DNA of 64,000 nucleotides. Source: Alicyclobacillus mali. Its GTDB lineage: Bacteria > Bacillota > Bacilli > Alicyclobacillales > Alicyclobacillaceae. This document shows, piece by piece, positions 48,513 to 56,270 of this stretch. The notes under the pieces are model-generated. The model searched no databases, was not told the DNA's origin, and was given only the letters and a program-made list of their open reading frames with translations. A program made the translations under genes and the position numbers. Every line of letters begins with the position of its first letter. Position 1 is the first letter of the stretch. The DNA is taken from NCBI RefSeq assembly GCF_017329565.1, contig NZ_JAFMTT010000004.1; one strand, written 5' to 3'.

Positions 48513-50945
48513 TCATTCCGCCTGATGCTGGCGCGTGAACGAGGACTTCGCCTGCAGCCACTGCTCCTTCGTGATGAGGACTTCCCGGGGTTTGCTGCCC
48601 TCGTACGGCCCCACAATGCCACTCTGCTCCATTTGATCAATGATGCGTGCGGCGCGCGAGTATCCGATGCGGAACCTCCGCTGCAAGAGGGATACGGACG
48701 CTTGCCCCATGTCCACGACGAGATCGACCGCGTCCATGAACAGGCTGTCGAGCTCCGGCCCTTCCTCGTCCTCCGGTTCATCCTCGATGGCAGTGCTCAG
48801 ATCCATCGTGTAGACGGCGTGCTGCTGATTCTTGACGTACTCCACGAGCCGCTCAATTTCGCGTTCCGACACGTAGGCCCCCTGCACGCGCGTCGGTTTG
48901 GCCGCTCCGACCGGATAGTACAACATGTCGCCGCGGCCGAGCAGCTTCTCCGCACCGCCCATGTCGAGGATGGTGCGGGAGTCCGCCATGGACGAAACGG
49001 CGAACGCGATTCGGCTGGGAATATTCGCCTTGATAAGGCCCGTGATGACATCAACCGACGGCCGCTGCGTGGCGACGATGAGATGGATGCCCGCTGCGCG
49101 CGCCATCTGGGCCAGTCGGCAGATGGCATCTTCCACGTCGTGCGGCGCTACCATCATCAAATCGGCCAGTTCGTCCACAATCACGACGATGTAGGGAAGC
49201 GGGTCAAGTCCTTCATCGCGCATGATGTCGTTGAACCGATCGATGTCGCGCGCGCCTCGCTCCGCCATCAGCCGATACCGGTTCTCCATCTCCTGCACGA
49301 TTTTCTTCAATGCCCCTGCCGCCAGCCTAGCGTCCGTCACGACCGGCGTCAAAAGGTGCGGAATGCCGTTGTAGATGCTCAATTCGACCATCTTGGGATC
49401 GATCATCATCAGCTTGACCTCGTGGGGCTTCGCGCGCACCAGGAGCGACGCGATCATCCCGTTGATGCAGACGCTCTTGCCCGAACCGGTGGCACCCGCC
49501 ACAAGGAGGTGAGGCATCTTCTGCAGATCTCCGACAATCGGCGCACCGGTGATGTCTCGCCCAAGCGCGAGCGCCAGCTTTGCGGACGAATTCTGAAATT
49601 CCGGCGACTCCAGCACCTCGCGAAGCGTCACCACGGCGATCTCGTCGTTTGGGATCTCGATGCCGATCACCGATTTCCCTGGCACCGGCGCCTCGATGCG
49701 AATATCCCGCGCGGCCAGCGCGAGGGCAATGTCGTCCTGCAGCGACAGCACCCGCGCGACCTTTACGCCGGCCGCTGGCTGAATTTCGTACCGCGTGACC
49801 GTCGGTCCACGATGAATTTCCACCACCCGGGCCTGGACGTTGAACGACTGCAGCGTGGATTGGAGCTTTTGGGCGTTTTCCTGGACATTCGCAGTCGCGA
49901 CAGGCGCGTGCTTGCCTGACGGCGGGTCGAGCAGGGTAAGCGGAGGGAGCTGATACGACTCGTCGTGGATCATCGGCCCAACTTCGTACTCCGGCACGAC
50001 GGCTGTCGGTCGCTCCTCCTCGCGCACGGCGGGGGTCCGCTTTCGCTCGTTCCGCGAGGGAAACTTCACAACAAGCCCCTTCGCATCCGGTTCGACCACA
50101 GGTTCATCCGATTCCGCCCACGGGGGAACATCCTCCGACTTTTCGGGCCGACCGGCGCGCGCGGCAAAGTCGTGAATGATTGGCTCCGCCTCCACATGAG
50201 GAGCCTGCGGCTCCGCTTCCTCCAGCACGTCGCCGTCGATCACGACGGAAGGCCGCGTGGACCGCGGCGCGTCCTCAACGACTTCAGGCTCAGGGTCTTT
50301 CTCTCGCCGAAACACTTGCCCCGCCTGTCTACGCACGTTCGACCACATGCGATCCAACGTTTGCTCGGTGTACCGAGACCCGCGGCGGACGACACTCACG
50401 AGCGACACCTGGAACACCAGGGCGATGCCTATCAGTCCGCCCGCCACAATGATCAGGCGTGGTCCAAGCTCGTACGTCTGCGGCGAATTGAACAAGAGGT
50501 GCAAAAGTTGAAACACAAAAAAGCCGATGAGTCCCCCTCCGGCGCTTGGGGGTGCACCCGACGTCGGATGAAACACATAGGCCCGCAGGGCCTGGAGCGC
50601 ATTCCACTCGCTCGACCAGAAGTACGACTGAAGTCCCTGATCCGCAAGGTTGGAGTAAAAATTCATCTCAATGAGTGCGAGCATGCACAAAAGGAGGATC
50701 AAAAGACCCAGGTGGCGTCCGTCCCACACGAAGCGGCTTCTCCGCACCATCATGTACACGGCCGCGTATCCGACCAAAATCGGAATGAGAAAATACCAAC
50801 TTCCAGCGAGATAAATGCTTACGACGGCCAGAAACTGGCCCACGAGCCCTAACCTCCCGAGGGCTAAGGCACAGGCCGTGAGCATGGCCAGACCGGTGAC
50901 TTCATATTTGAGGACATTTTTCTGCTGCTTGCGCGCCAACCTCAC
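48513..50945 (-). CDS. spoIIIE: DNA translocase FtsK/SpoIIIE
   Basis: 810-residue septal DNA pump that moves the chromosome into the forespore during sporulation and clears trapped DNA at division. The N-terminal part has about four membrane helices (1-190). An acidic/proline linker (about 210-330) comes next. The motor has Walker A VAGATGSGKSVCINGM (about 478-493), Walker B DLADLMMVAPHDVE after YIVVIVDE, and DILYYPVGAAKP-like segments. A C-terminal winged-helix gamma domain (VDMGQASVSLLQRRFRIGYS) reads KOPS/SRS-type DNA sites. The start is GTG 50945 with AAGGGA. It follows ylzJ and tepA as in Bacillus. Confidence 0.95.
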   Translation of the reverse strand: MRLARKQQKNVLKYEVTGLAMLTACALALGRLGLVGQFLAVVSIYLAGSWYFLIPILVGYAAVYMMVRRSRFVWDGRHLGLLILLLCMLALIEMNFYSNLADQGLQSYFWSSEWNALQALRAYVFHPTSGAPPSAGGGLIGFFVFQLLHLLFNSPQTYELGPRLIIVAGGLIGIALVFQVSLVSVVRRGSRYTEQTLDRMWSNVRRQAGQVFRREKDPEPEVVEDAPRSTRPSVVIDGDVLEEAEPQAPHVEAEPIIHDFAARAGRPEKSEDVPPWAESDEPVVEPDAKGLVVKFPSRNERKRTPAVREEERPTAVVPEYEVGPMIHDESYQLPPLTLLDPPSGKHAPVATANVQENAQKLQSTLQSFNVQARVVEIHRGPTVTRYEIQPAAGVKVARVLSLQDDIALALAARDIRIEAPVPGKSVIGIEIPNDEIAVVTLREVLESPEFQNSSAKLALALGRDITGAPIVGDLQKMPHLLVAGATGSGKSVCINGMIASLLVRAKPHEVKLMMIDPKMVELSIYNGIPHLLTPVVTDARLAAGALKKIVQEMENRYRLMAERGARDIDRFNDIMRDEGLDPLPYIVVIVDELADLMMVAPHDVEDAICRLAQMARAAGIHLIVATQRPSVDVITGLIKANIPSRIAFAVSSMADSRTILDMGGAEKLLGRGDMLYYPVGAAKPTRVQGAYVSEREIERLVEYVKNQQHAVYTMDLSTAIEDEPEDEEGPELDSLFMDAVDLVVDMGQASVSLLQRRFRIGYSRAARIIDQMEQSGIVGPYEGSKPREVLITKEQWLQAKSSFTRQHQAE

Positions 50946-51002
50946 CAGTCCCTTCCTCAGACTGATGATTCGACCCTCGAGCGCAAACTCCTCCCGCCTT
51001 CC

Positions 51003-51206
51003 TCACCGAAGCGCGGCGCCAGGCTGCCACTCTGGCCTGAGATAGTCGCTGGCAACGGGGCTGATGAGCCTCACCAGCCTTGGGGTGCCGTATTCGTCCC
51101 GGGTTACAATCAGGGTTCGATGTCCGTCTCTCCATTCCTCGAAACGAGGGCTTTGGCTCCACCAGCCGCTGTAGATTTCGCCTTCCGCCAACGTGGTCCA
51201 GAGCAT
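51003..51206 (-). CDS. YlzJ-like small protein
   Basis: 67 residues (MLWTTLAEGEIYSGWWSQ ... YLRPEWQPGAALR). The pattern of a hydrophobic start, a central beta-rich segment and a final YLR-E-QPG motif resembles YlzJ, the small protein between tepA and spoIIIE in Bacillus. Function unknown. The start ATG 51206 overlaps the tepA stop as TGATG, with GGGGGTGA 7 bases upstream, so translation is coupled. The longer frame reaching 51329 lies inside tepA. Confidence 0.82.
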   Translation of the reverse strand: MLWTTLAEGEIYSGWWSQSPRFEEWRDGHRTLIVTRDEYGTPRLVRLISPVASDYLRPEWQPGAALR

Positions 51207-51985
51207 CACTGGATCACCCCCGGTTGAAGAGCTTGGGTTACCACCCCGTTTGGACGAGATTCCCTGCGTTCCCGAATGAGCGCTTTCAGCTTGTGCATCG
51301 CATGCCCGAGGCCGCCAACTTCGTCGCACAGGCCGTACTTCACGGCGTCTCGCCCAACAACGGTCGTACCAATGTCTTTCGCCATCTCCCCCGTGTTCAG
51401 CATCAGGTGGCGAAACATATCTTCGGAGATCCGCGAGTGCTCGACGACGAAGCGTATCACGCGATCCTGCATCTTCTCGAGGTACTCAAACGACTGTTGC
51501 ACCCCGATCACGAGGCCGTTCAGGCGAATGGGATGAATGGTCATACTGGCGGATTCCGCGATGAAAGTGTAATCCGCCGCCACGGCGATGGGCACGCCGA
51601 TGGAGTGCCCGCCACCCAACACGATGGACACCGTGGGTTTGGACATCGACGCCACCAGTTCGGCGATGGCCAGACCTGCCTCCACGTCGCCGCCGACCGT
51701 GTTGAGGATGATGAGGAGCCCGTCGATTTTATCGCTCTCCTCCACGGCAACAAGTTGGGGAATGACGTGTTCGTATTTGGTGGTCTTATTCTGGGGAGGG
51801 AGCACCATGTGACCCTCGATTTGACCAATGACCGTCAAACAGTAGATGTCGCCCGTCACGACTGCGGCGGGTTCATTCGCGCCGAGTGGCTCGATGGACG
51901 TGGACGCCTCCTTAGATTCCTGCGCGTCCGCGCTGCTCGCGGCCCCGGCCTTCATCACGCTCGCGTAGGCTGACTTTGAATCCAT
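51206..51985 (-). CDS. tepA: TepA-type ClpP-like protease (translocation-enhancing protein)
   Basis: 259-residue cytoplasmic ClpP/crotonase-fold serine protease. In Bacillus TepA is linked to protein translocation and to degradation of small spore proteins. Key features: LLIILNTVGGDVEAGLAIAEL (substrate groove), SIVLGGGHSIGVPIAVAA with the nucleophilic Ser, and a downstream SMTIHPIRLNG segment holding the likely His. The N-terminal 35 residues are a low-complexity Ala/Ser extension. ATG 51985. It is 168 bases downstream of rnj, after a terminator, so it may have its own promoter. Confidence 0.92.
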   Translation of the reverse strand: MDSKSAYASVMKAGAASSADAQESKEASTSIEPLGANEPAAVVTGDIYCLTVIGQIEGHMVLPPQNKTTKYEHVIPQLVAVEESDKIDGLLIILNTVGGDVEAGLAIAELVASMSKPTVSIVLGGGHSIGVPIAVAADYTFIAESASMTIHPIRLNGLVIGVQQSFEYLEKMQDRVIRFVVEHSRISEDMFRHLMLNTGEMAKDIGTTVVGRDAVKYGLCDEVGGLGHAMHKLKALIRERRESRPNGVVTQALQPGVIQ

Positions 51986-52089
51986 GAATGCATCCGCCTC
52001 CTGCCGTCAAAGTATCGGCATCGAGGTGTGCATCCATACGCAAACTTGGGCCCACTTGGGGGGAGAAGTGCAGATGTTATCCATGCGAC

Positions 52090-52135
52090 AAAAGGCCATT
52101 CTGCGCCTCCAAGGGAAGGCGAAGAACGGCCTTTG
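52090..52135 (-). terminator. Terminator of rnj
   Basis: Minus strand AAAGGCCGTTCTTCGCCT-(tccct)-TGGAGGCGCAGAATGGCCTTTT: long, slightly imperfect stem ending in TTTT, 18 bases after the rnj stop. Confidence 0.8.
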
Positions 52136-52153
52136 ACGGGAGAGGTGGTCTGA

Positions 52154-53809
52154 TCACGCCTCCATGATGATGGGCAGGATCATCGGGCGCCGACGCGTCT
52201 GTTCATAAAGGTATCGGCCGAGTGTATCCCGCACAGCCGTCTTCAGCGACGACCACTCGCTCACGTTGTCGGAGACAAGTTTGCTGAGCGTGCTCTCCAC
52301 GAGACGGTTGGCCTCATCCAATAGCGCCTCCGACTCGCGCACGTACACAAAGCCTCGCGAGATGATGTCCGGGCCCGAAAGGATATGCCCCGTCGTCTTG
52401 GACAGCGTGACCACGACAACCAGGATGCCGTCCTGGGACAACAACTTGCGATCTCGCAGCACGATGTTGCCGACATCCCCCACGCCGAGCCCGTCAATCA
52501 TCACGGAGCCTGCTGGGACCTTGCCGCCGAGGCGGGCACGCCCGTCTTCAAACTCCACGACATCGCCGATCTCGGTGATGAAGATGTGATCTGGCTCAAC
52601 GCCGAGCTGGATGGCGAGATCGGCGTGAATGCGCTGCATGCGAAACTCGCCGTGAACAGGCAGGAAATACTTCGGGCGCACGAGCTGCAGCATCCACTTC
52701 AGCTCTTCCTGGCTCCCATGGCCCGAGGCGTGCACGCCGCGGTAAATCACGTGAGCACCCGCCCGGAACAGCTGATCGATGGTCCTCGCCACGAACTTTT
52801 CGTTGCCCGGAATCGGCGAACTGGCCAAGACCACGGTGTCGCCCGGCACGATCTCGATCTTCCGATGCGCGGCACGAGCCATGCGCGTGAGCGCGGACAT
52901 GGGCTCTCCTTGGCTGCCCGTCGAGAGGATGACCACCTTTTCTGGGGGCAGCTTATTGACCTCGTCGGGATCGACGAGCGTGTCCGGCTGCGCCTCCAGA
53001 TATCCGAGTTGTAGCGAAGTCTGAACGTTGTTGACCATGCTCCGGCCGACAATGGCGACCTTCCGGCCGTGACGCTCGGCCGCCCGAATCATCAGCTGCA
53101 GGCGGTGGATGTTGGACGCAAAGGTGGACAGAATCACGCGCCCGGGAGCTTGGCTGATGATCTCGTCGATCTTCACGCCGACCGTCATTTCGGACGGCGT
53201 ATAACCGGGACGTTCTGCGTTCGTGCTGTCTCCCACGAGCGCCAGGACGCCACGCGCTCCCCATTGCGCCAACTTGTGAACGTCCGCGTGCCGACCGTCA
53301 ATGGGCGTCTGATCAAACTTATAGTCACCTGTGTGGATGACGACGCCTTCCGGCGTCTCGATGGCGAATCCGACGGTATCTGGAATGCTGTGATTCACGT
53401 AGAACGGGGATACCGAGAACTGGCCCAGTTGGACCCGCGACTTGCCGTCCATGGTGACAAGTTTCACGTCGTGCACACCCGCCTCGCGCAACTTGTTCTC
53501 CACGAGTCCGAGCGTCAGTCGCGTGCCATAGACCGGCACATTGATCTCCCGAAGCACATACGGAAGCCCACCGATATGATCCTCATGCCCGTGCGTCAGA
53601 AAGATGCCGCGAATTTTCTCGCGATTCTCGACCAAAAAGGTGATATCCGGAATGACGATGTCGATGCCGAGCATATCTTCGTCGGGGAACTTCAGCCCCG
53701 CATCGACCACAATCATGTCCTGTCCGTACCAATAGAGCGTCATGTTCTTTCCGATCTCCCCGACTCCGCCGAGCGGGATGATGGAAAGTCTTGATCTGGA
53801 TCTTGGCAT
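52154..53809 (-). CDS. rnj: Ribonuclease J
   Basis: 551-residue metallo-beta-lactamase/beta-CASP ribonuclease with 5'-to-3' exonuclease and endonuclease activity in RNA decay. The metal motif LTHGHEDHIGG (about 70-80), VVDAGLKFPDEDMLGID, NHSIPD, HTGDYKFD, the beta-CASP segment VILSTFASNIHRL and LSTGSQGEPMSAL, and KYFLPVHGEFRMQ are present. A C-terminal domain follows residue 460. Position before tepA matches B. subtilis rnjB; length fits RnjA or RnjB. The start is ATG 53809 with GGAGGT 5 bases upstream. A 5' leader with an apparent attenuator precedes it. Confidence 0.95.
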   Translation of the reverse strand: MPRSRSRLSIIPLGGVGEIGKNMTLYWYGQDMIVVDAGLKFPDEDMLGIDIVIPDITFLVENREKIRGIFLTHGHEDHIGGLPYVLREINVPVYGTRLTLGLVENKLREAGVHDVKLVTMDGKSRVQLGQFSVSPFYVNHSIPDTVGFAIETPEGVVIHTGDYKFDQTPIDGRHADVHKLAQWGARGVLALVGDSTNAERPGYTPSEMTVGVKIDEIISQAPGRVILSTFASNIHRLQLMIRAAERHGRKVAIVGRSMVNNVQTSLQLGYLEAQPDTLVDPDEVNKLPPEKVVILSTGSQGEPMSALTRMARAAHRKIEIVPGDTVVLASSPIPGNEKFVARTIDQLFRAGAHVIYRGVHASGHGSQEELKWMLQLVRPKYFLPVHGEFRMQRIHADLAIQLGVEPDHIFITEIGDVVEFEDGRARLGGKVPAGSVMIDGLGVGDVGNIVLRDRKLLSQDGILVVVVTLSKTTGHILSGPDIISRGFVYVRESEALLDEANRLVESTLSKLVSDNVSEWSSLKTAVRDTLGRYLYEQTRRRPMILPIIMEA

Positions 53810-53897
53810 TTTGCACCTCCGTTGCCACACTTATGGAATTCAGCGACACGATCACGACCCGCCCACCCGGTCTCCTTTCGCATTTTCCTCCACATGC

Positions 53898-53959
53898 AAA
53901 AAAAAGCCCGCTCAGACCAAGGCCGTGTCTTTCTGTGCATCGAACGCGCTCAAGCGGAC
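53898..53959 (-). terminator. Intrinsic terminator inside the rnj leader
   Basis: Minus strand stem GTCCGCTTG / TGAGCGGGC (with GU pairs) enclosing a 36-base loop that has an inner GAC/GTC stem, then TTTTTTTT. It lies upstream of, not after, a gene, so it should act conditionally. Confidence 0.65.
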
Positions 53960-54052
53960 CACCCGACCCGTTCCATCCGCTTTCACGCCATTCGTTGTCT
54001 TCGCGCCGGGGTGCGCAACCCCTTGAGCGAATAAGCCGCACATGTCACTATC
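53898..54052 (-). ncRNA. Structured 5' leader of rnj with attenuator (riboswitch-like)
   Basis: From a predicted start near 54052 the minus-strand RNA can form two exclusive structures. In one, CGCTCAAG (54029-54022) pairs perfectly with CTTGAGCG (53954-53947), closing a multi-stem domain that includes GGGG-TTGCGCA-CCCC and GCGGA/TCCGC stems. In the other, GTCCGCTTG (53959-53951) pairs with TGAGCGGGC (53914-53906), followed by eight T residues, an intrinsic terminator. The two pairings share bases 53951-53954. This is the layout of a transcription attenuator. I could not match the aptamer part to any riboswitch class I know. It ends 88 bases before the rnj start. Confidence 0.6.
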
Positions 54053-54058
54053 GGTGTT

Positions 54059-54087
54059 ATTATACTCCCGTTCGGATCCTGACACAA
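54059..54087 (-). promoter_or_regulatory. Promoter of the rnj leader
   Basis: Minus strand TTGTGT (54087-54082), 17-base spacer, perfect TATAAT (54064-54059). Predicted start near 54052. Confidence 0.72.
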
Positions 54088-54162
54088 CCATCAATCAACA
54101 CCTCAGATGCGACCGCTCGGGCGCCGGTGAGATACCTAGCACTTCAGCAACGCAAGGTCGGC

Positions 54163-54198
54163 GTGGTGACAAGGCGAGAAGTGGTGACAAGGGGAGAA
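54163..54198. repeat. Tandem 18-base repeat upstream of leucine dehydrogenase
   Basis: GTGGTGACAAGGCGAGAA is followed at once by GTGGTGACAAGGGGAGAA (17 of 18 identical). It lies 30 bases upstream of the predicted -10 region of the leucine dehydrogenase gene, where a regulator could bind two helical faces. Confidence 0.7.
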
Positions 54199-54225
54199 GA
54201 GATGTAGTCTTGAATCAGAAATCAT

Positions 54226-54257
54226 GCTACAATTGAGGTTGATTGAAAGCGCTTGCA
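54226..54257 (+). promoter_or_regulatory. Extended -10 promoter with CcpA cre site (leucine dehydrogenase)
   Basis: TGCTACAAT is an extended -10 element with a poor -35. Just downstream, TTGAAAGCGCTTGCA (54243-54257) matches the cre pattern WTGNAANCGNWNNCW at every fixed position. A cre at or just after the start of transcription usually means catabolite repression by CcpA. Confidence 0.65.
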
Positions 54258-54331
54258 ATTATGCGGGCGCCGCCCTATCGTTCTGGTAGGACCGCCGGAG
54301 CGGTATACTCAGTGGGGAGGTCTTAAACGAC

Positions 54332-55426
54332 ATGGAACTCTTTTCCAGCATGGCCCAATACGACTACGAACAGGTGGTGTTCTGCTACGACGAGGCCTCC
54401 GGCTTGCGCGCCGTGATCGCCATCCACGACACGACACTCGGCCCTGCGCTCGGCGGGTGCCGGATGTGGACCTACGCGTCCGAAGAAGATGCGGTCGTCG
54501 ACGCGCTTCGCTTGGCGCGCGGCATGACGTACAAGGCGGCCGCGGCCGGACTGAACCTCGGAGGCGGCAAGACCGTCATCATGGGAGATCCGCGAAAGGA
54601 TAAGAGCGAGGCCCTGTTTCGCGCCTTGGGGCGTTACATCCACAGCTTGGGCGGGCGCTACATCACGGCCGAAGATGTGGGGACCACTGTCCAGGATATG
54701 GACCTCATTCACCTCGAGACACCGTACGTGTGCGGGATCTCCCCGAGCTATGGTTCGAGCGGCAACCCGAGCGGCATGACCGCCCTTGGTGTTTTCCGCG
54801 GCATTCAGGCGAGCGCCAAACACCTGTACGGCACGGACGATCTCGCCGGGCGCCGCGTCGCAATTCAAGGGCTGGGAAGCGTGGGATACGAGCTTGCTCG
54901 CCTCTTGCGCGGGGCCGGAGCAGACCTGCTTGTGGCCGACGTCAACCCTCTGCAGGTGGAACGTGCGGTCAACGAGTTTGCAGCACAGGCACTGTCTCCC
55001 CAAGACATCCTGAGTGCTGAATGTGACATCCTCGCGCCGTGCGCGCTGGGCGCGGTGTTGAACGATGAAACGATTCCGCGAATTCGGGCGCAGATCATCG
55101 CAGGCTCAGCCAACAACCAACTGGCCGAGGAGCGGCATGGGGACATGCTGCACGAGCGGGGGATTTTGTACGCACCGGATTACGTGATCAACGCCGGTGG
55201 ATTAATCAACGTGGCGGACGAGCTCGAAGGCTATCATCCGGACCGCGCGCGATCCAAGGTGGAGCGCATTTACGACATCATGCTCCATCTGTACCAGCTC
55301 TCGTCGGAGCGACACATCCCGACCTATCGCGCAGCCGATGAGATGGCCATGAAGCGCATCGAGACCCTGCGGCAGGTGCGGAGCACGCACCTCGGGCATC
55401 ACGAACCGATGCGGCGCGGGCGCTGA
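54332..55426 (+). CDS. Leucine dehydrogenase
   Basis: 364-residue NAD-dependent enzyme that oxidatively deaminates leucine, valine and isoleucine to 2-oxo acids and ammonia. Substrate domain: GPALGGCRMW, catalytic Lys in LNLGGGKTVIMGDP (about 80) and ITAEDVGTT. Rossmann domain: RRVAIQGLGSVGYELARLL (about 175-193), with DVNPLQ following it for NAD preference. C-terminal YAPDYVINAGGLINVADE. The start is ATG 54332 with SD GGAGGT about 11 bases upstream. It converges on the valine-catabolic operon and supplies its first step. The upstream cre and tandem repeat suggest catabolite and specific control. Confidence 0.94.
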   Translation: MELFSSMAQYDYEQVVFCYDEASGLRAVIAIHDTTLGPALGGCRMWTYASEEDAVVDALRLARGMTYKAAAAGLNLGGGKTVIMGDPRKDKSEALFRALGRYIHSLGGRYITAEDVGTTVQDMDLIHLETPYVCGISPSYGSSGNPSGMTALGVFRGIQASAKHLYGTDDLAGRRVAIQGLGSVGYELARLLRGAGADLLVADVNPLQVERAVNEFAAQALSPQDILSAECDILAPCALGAVLNDETIPRIRAQIIAGSANNQLAEERHGDMLHERGILYAPDYVINAGGLINVADELEGYHPDRARSKVERIYDIMLHLYQLSSERHIPTYRAADEMAMKRIETLRQVRSTHLGHHEPMRRGR

Positions 55427-55437
55427 CCTGTCAAAGC

Positions 55438-55466
55438 TTCAGGCGCGGGGGAGCCCCGCGCCTTTT
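55438..55466. terminator. Terminator after leucine dehydrogenase
   Basis: AGGCGCGGGG-GAG-CCCCGCGCCT followed by TTTGC on the plus strand. It lies between two convergent genes; the minus side has only a short complementary run. Confidence 0.85.
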
Positions 55467-55479
55467 GCATGTACCTCAC

Positions 55480-56238
55480 TCACCTGGGTTGCATGCGCAA
55501 CGCCCCGTCGAGGCGGATCACTTCGCCGTTCAGCATGGGGTTTTCCACGATGTGGCGCGCCAAGAACGCGTACTCGCGCGGTTGTCCCAGCCGCTGCGGG
55601 AACGGCACCTGCTGCCCGAGCGACTGGCGCGCGGCTTCGGGCAGGCCCATGAGAAGCGGCGTCTCGAAGATGCCCGGCGCGATGGCCATCACGCGAATGC
55701 CATACGCGGCCAGTTCCCGCGCTGCTGGCAGCGTGAGACCTGCAATCCCGCCCTTGGACGCCGAGTAGGCCGCCTGGCCAATCTGACCCTCGTAGGCCGC
55801 GATGGACGCGGTGTTGATGATGACCCCCCGCTCGCCGTCTTCCATCGCTGGCGCCTCGGCTACGCGCGCCGCCACGAGGCGCAACACGTTGAACGTACCG
55901 ACGAGATTGATCTGGATCACGCGCGCGAAGCTCTCCAGCGCATGCACGCCGCGCTTCGAGAGGATCTTTTCCGCCGTGGCGATCCCGGCGCAGTTCACGG
56001 CGCCCCGGAGCACACCGCCCTCCGCTGCTTCGTCCACCGCGCGGCGCACGGCGTCCTCGTCCGTCACGTCGACCTGAAAAAACCGGCCGCCGATCTCCTC
56101 GGCCACTCGCTTGCCCCGTTCCTCCTGAATATCGAAGATGGCGACGCGCGCCCCGGCCTCAGCGAACACCCGCGCTGTCGCTTCGCCGAGCCCGGACCCG
56201 CCTCCCGTCACGATGAACGTCGCTCCGTCAAGTTTCAT
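55480..56238 (-). CDS. Short-chain dehydrogenase, 3-hydroxyacyl-CoA dehydrogenase type II-like
   Basis: 252-residue SDR. The NAD-binding motif is VTGGGSGLGEATARVF (about 10-25), with Asp in AIFDIQEE for NAD. NCAGIA, then TASIAAYEGQIGQAAYSASKGG with the Ser-Tyr-Lys triad (Tyr about 170). It closely follows the HSD17B10/2-methyl-3-hydroxybutyryl-CoA dehydrogenase pattern, the enzyme of isoleucine degradation and of short branched 3-hydroxyacyl-CoA oxidation. Last gene of the seven-gene operon, 32 bases after the thiolase gene. A plain beta-oxidation dehydrogenase is the alternative. Confidence 0.85.
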   Translation of the reverse strand: MKLDGATFIVTGGGSGLGEATARVFAEAGARVAIFDIQEERGKRVAEEIGGRFFQVDVTDEDAVRRAVDEAAEGGVLRGAVNCAGIATAEKILSKRGVHALESFARVIQINLVGTFNVLRLVAARVAEAPAMEDGERGVIINTASIAAYEGQIGQAAYSASKGGIAGLTLPAARELAAYGIRVMAIAPGIFETPLLMGLPEAARQSLGQQVPFPQRLGQPREYAFLARHIVENPMLNGEVIRLDGALRMQPR

Positions 56239-56270
56239 GCCGCAACCTCCCTGATCTTCCTACTGCCATT

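Noticed and set aside
53898..54052. Known riboswitch class for the rnj leader
   Set aside because: The conserved cores of the classes I can recall do not fit. I kept the attenuator observation but assign no ligand.
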